This document shows positions 6,445 to 7,643 of a stretch of DNA of 7,643 nucleotides, one piece after another. The translations under genes and the position numbers were made by a program. The notes beneath the pieces are model-generated. The model did no database searches. It worked only from the letters and a program-made list of their open reading frames with translations, and was not told the DNA's origin. The stretch's first letter is position 1; every line of letters starts with the position of its first letter. Origin of the DNA: Terriglobia bacterium (GTDB lineage: Bacteria > Acidobacteriota > Terriglobia > UBA7540); the NCBI GenBank assembly GCA_030040515.1, contig JASHTO010000231.1, positions 1 to 7,643 on the forward strand. Direction: 5' to 3'.

Positions 6445-7643
6445 TCAACTCAACCCCAAGTCCTTAATCACCAATTGCAGGCTGGCGATGTCCTGATAGT
6501 TGTTCTGTTCGAGCGCGAACGCCACGTCAACCCGCTGCCCCGCCTGGAACTCCGCCGCGCGCGCCGCCAATCCCCAACCGAGCGCGTCCAGGGAGCGCGC
6601 GCCATTCCCCACCCTTAATTTTAGATGCTTCTCTTTCAACACGCGCGGCGGCGCCACCAGCGGCACTCCACGCACGCTCAGCACCGGTGTGGGATTGCCC
6701 ATTCCAAACGGCGCGAGCTGCAGGACGCCCTCGTAAAGCCTCCAGTCGATTTCGGCCCAATCCACGGCGGCGTCCAGGCGCAGCACAGGCTCAAGGTCGG
6801 AAGGCTGAAGGACGCCGCGGGCGTGCTCCTCAAAACGCCGCTCCAGCGCCGGGATGTTCGCCGTGGCGATCGTGAATCCCGCCGCCACCGCATGCCCGCC
6901 GAAGCGCTCAAACAGGTCCCCCACGGAAGTGAGCGCATCGAGCAGGTGAAATCCCCGAATCGACCGGCCGGAGCCCACGCCGATGCCGTTCTCCACACCT
7001 ACCACCAGCGCAGGACGATGATACCGCTCCGCCACCCGCTGCGCCACAATGCCGATCACGCCGCGGTGCCAGCCCTCGCCGTGCAGCACCAGCGTATAAA
7101 GGCCCGCCAGGTCGCGCCTTCTGTCGAGCTCGGCCACGATGAACCGCAGAATCTCGTCTTCCACGCGCTGGCGCTCGCGGTTTAGGCTGTCCAGCCGCTC
7201 GGCGATTTCCCGAGTGCGCGCCGCATCCGCAAGCGTGAAGAGGTTGATGACGTCGCGCGCGTCCTCCATTCGCCCCGCGGCGTTCAGGCGCGGCGCGATG
7301 CGGAAGGCCACATCCCCGGCGGTGATTTCGCGATCCGCAAGGCCCGCAAGCTCGATGAGCGCCGCCAGGCCGGACCGCGCGGGCCGGCGCAGCGCCTCCA
7401 ACCCAAAGCGCGCGATGACGCGATTTTCCCCCAGCAGCGGAACCACGTCCGCGATGGTGCCAATGGCGACGATCTTGAGGAAGGATTCCAGAAGCCGCCC
7501 GCTGAGCCGCTCCCCCAGAATTCCCTGGGCCAGTTTGAAGGCTACACCCACCCCGGCCAGGCCCTTTTCAGGATACCGGCAGTCCGCCCGGCGCGGGTTC
7601 AGAATGGCGCAAGCCGGAGGTAGTTCGGCCCCCGGCAAGTGAT
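6445..7643 (-). CDS. recJ: Single-stranded-DNA-specific exonuclease RecJ (partial, N-terminus beyond window)
   Basis: RecJ degrades single-stranded DNA 5' to 3' in RecF-pathway recombination and repair. About 399 codons are visible, and family members are usually about 570 residues, so roughly the first third, including most of the DHH catalytic domain, lies outside. The window edge cuts just at an H-L-P-G-A-E-L stretch (7641 downward), which matches the DHH motif region. Then follow IGTIADVVPLLGENR (about 7464-7420), APRLNAAGRM, the DHHA1 domain with GWHRGVIGIVA, GSGRSIRGFHLLDAL and the diagnostic FGGHAVAAGF (about 6903-6874), and an OB-fold region with APFGMGNPTPVL. The C-terminus NNYQDIASLQLVIKDLGLS is typical. 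The TTG at 7638 is not the real start. It is the first visible gene of the minus-strand block; the repeat element lies between it and the next gene, so a shared transcript is possible but unproven. Confidence 0.95.
   Translation of the reverse strand, partial: HLPGAELPPACAILNPRRADCRYPEKGLAGVGVAFKLAQGILGERLSGRLLESFLKIVAIGTIADVVPLLGENRVIARFGLEALRRPARSGLAALIELAGLADREITAGDVAFRIAPRLNAAGRMEDARDVINLFTLADAARTREIAERLDSLNRERQRVEDEILRFIVAELDRRRDLAGLYTLVLHGEGWHRGVIGIVAQRVAERYHRPALVVGVENGIGVGSGRSIRGFHLLDALTSVGDLFERFGGHAVAAGFTIATANIPALERRFEEHARGVLQPSDLEPVLRLDAAVDWAEIDWRLYEGVLQLAPFGMGNPTPVLSVRGVPLVAPPRVLKEKHLKLRVGNGARSLDALGWGLAARAAEFQAGQRVDVAFALEQNNYQDIASLQLVIKDLGLS

Overview
This window looks like a GC-rich Gram-negative chromosome, most likely from an Acidobacteriota-type soil bacterium. 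That assignment is an inference. It rests on the gene order recJ - lptC/A - lptB - rpoN - hpf, the very long fused LptC/LptA-type protein, the long form of HPF, and the style of the intergenic repeats. No rRNA or other marker gene is present to prove it.

Layout, left to right. Positions 30-730 on the + strand hold a compact toxin-antitoxin pair: a RelE/HigB-like toxin of the phage Gp49-like family, followed with a 4-nt overlap by an XRE-family antitoxin of the HTH_37 type. The rest of the window is one minus-strand block, read from right to left. It starts with the C-terminal two thirds of RecJ (cut by the right window edge). A 191-nt spacer follows, filled mostly by a 145-bp inverted-repeat element. 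Next come a 790-residue LptC/LptA-like protein, LptB 6 nt further on, RpoN (sigma-54) after 115 nt, and long-form HPF after 173 nt. HPF and the toxin-antitoxin pair converge, with a 66-nt gap.

How the genes relate. LptB powers lipopolysaccharide extraction from the inner membrane, and the LptC/A-like protein would carry lipopolysaccharide across the periplasm. The inner-membrane LptF/LptG partners and outer-membrane LptD/LptE are not here. RpoN and HPF follow in the order known from the proteobacterial lptCAB-rpoN-hpf cluster, but the ptsN and rapZ genes that often come next are absent. A more AT-rich toxin-antitoxin pair lies there instead.

No wholly new system is evident. The most unusual items are the oversized LptC/A-like protein, the nested inverted-repeat element in the recJ-lptC/A spacer, and a related AT-rich repeat in both spacers flanking rpoN. 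No tRNA, rRNA, CRISPR array or insertion sequence was seen.
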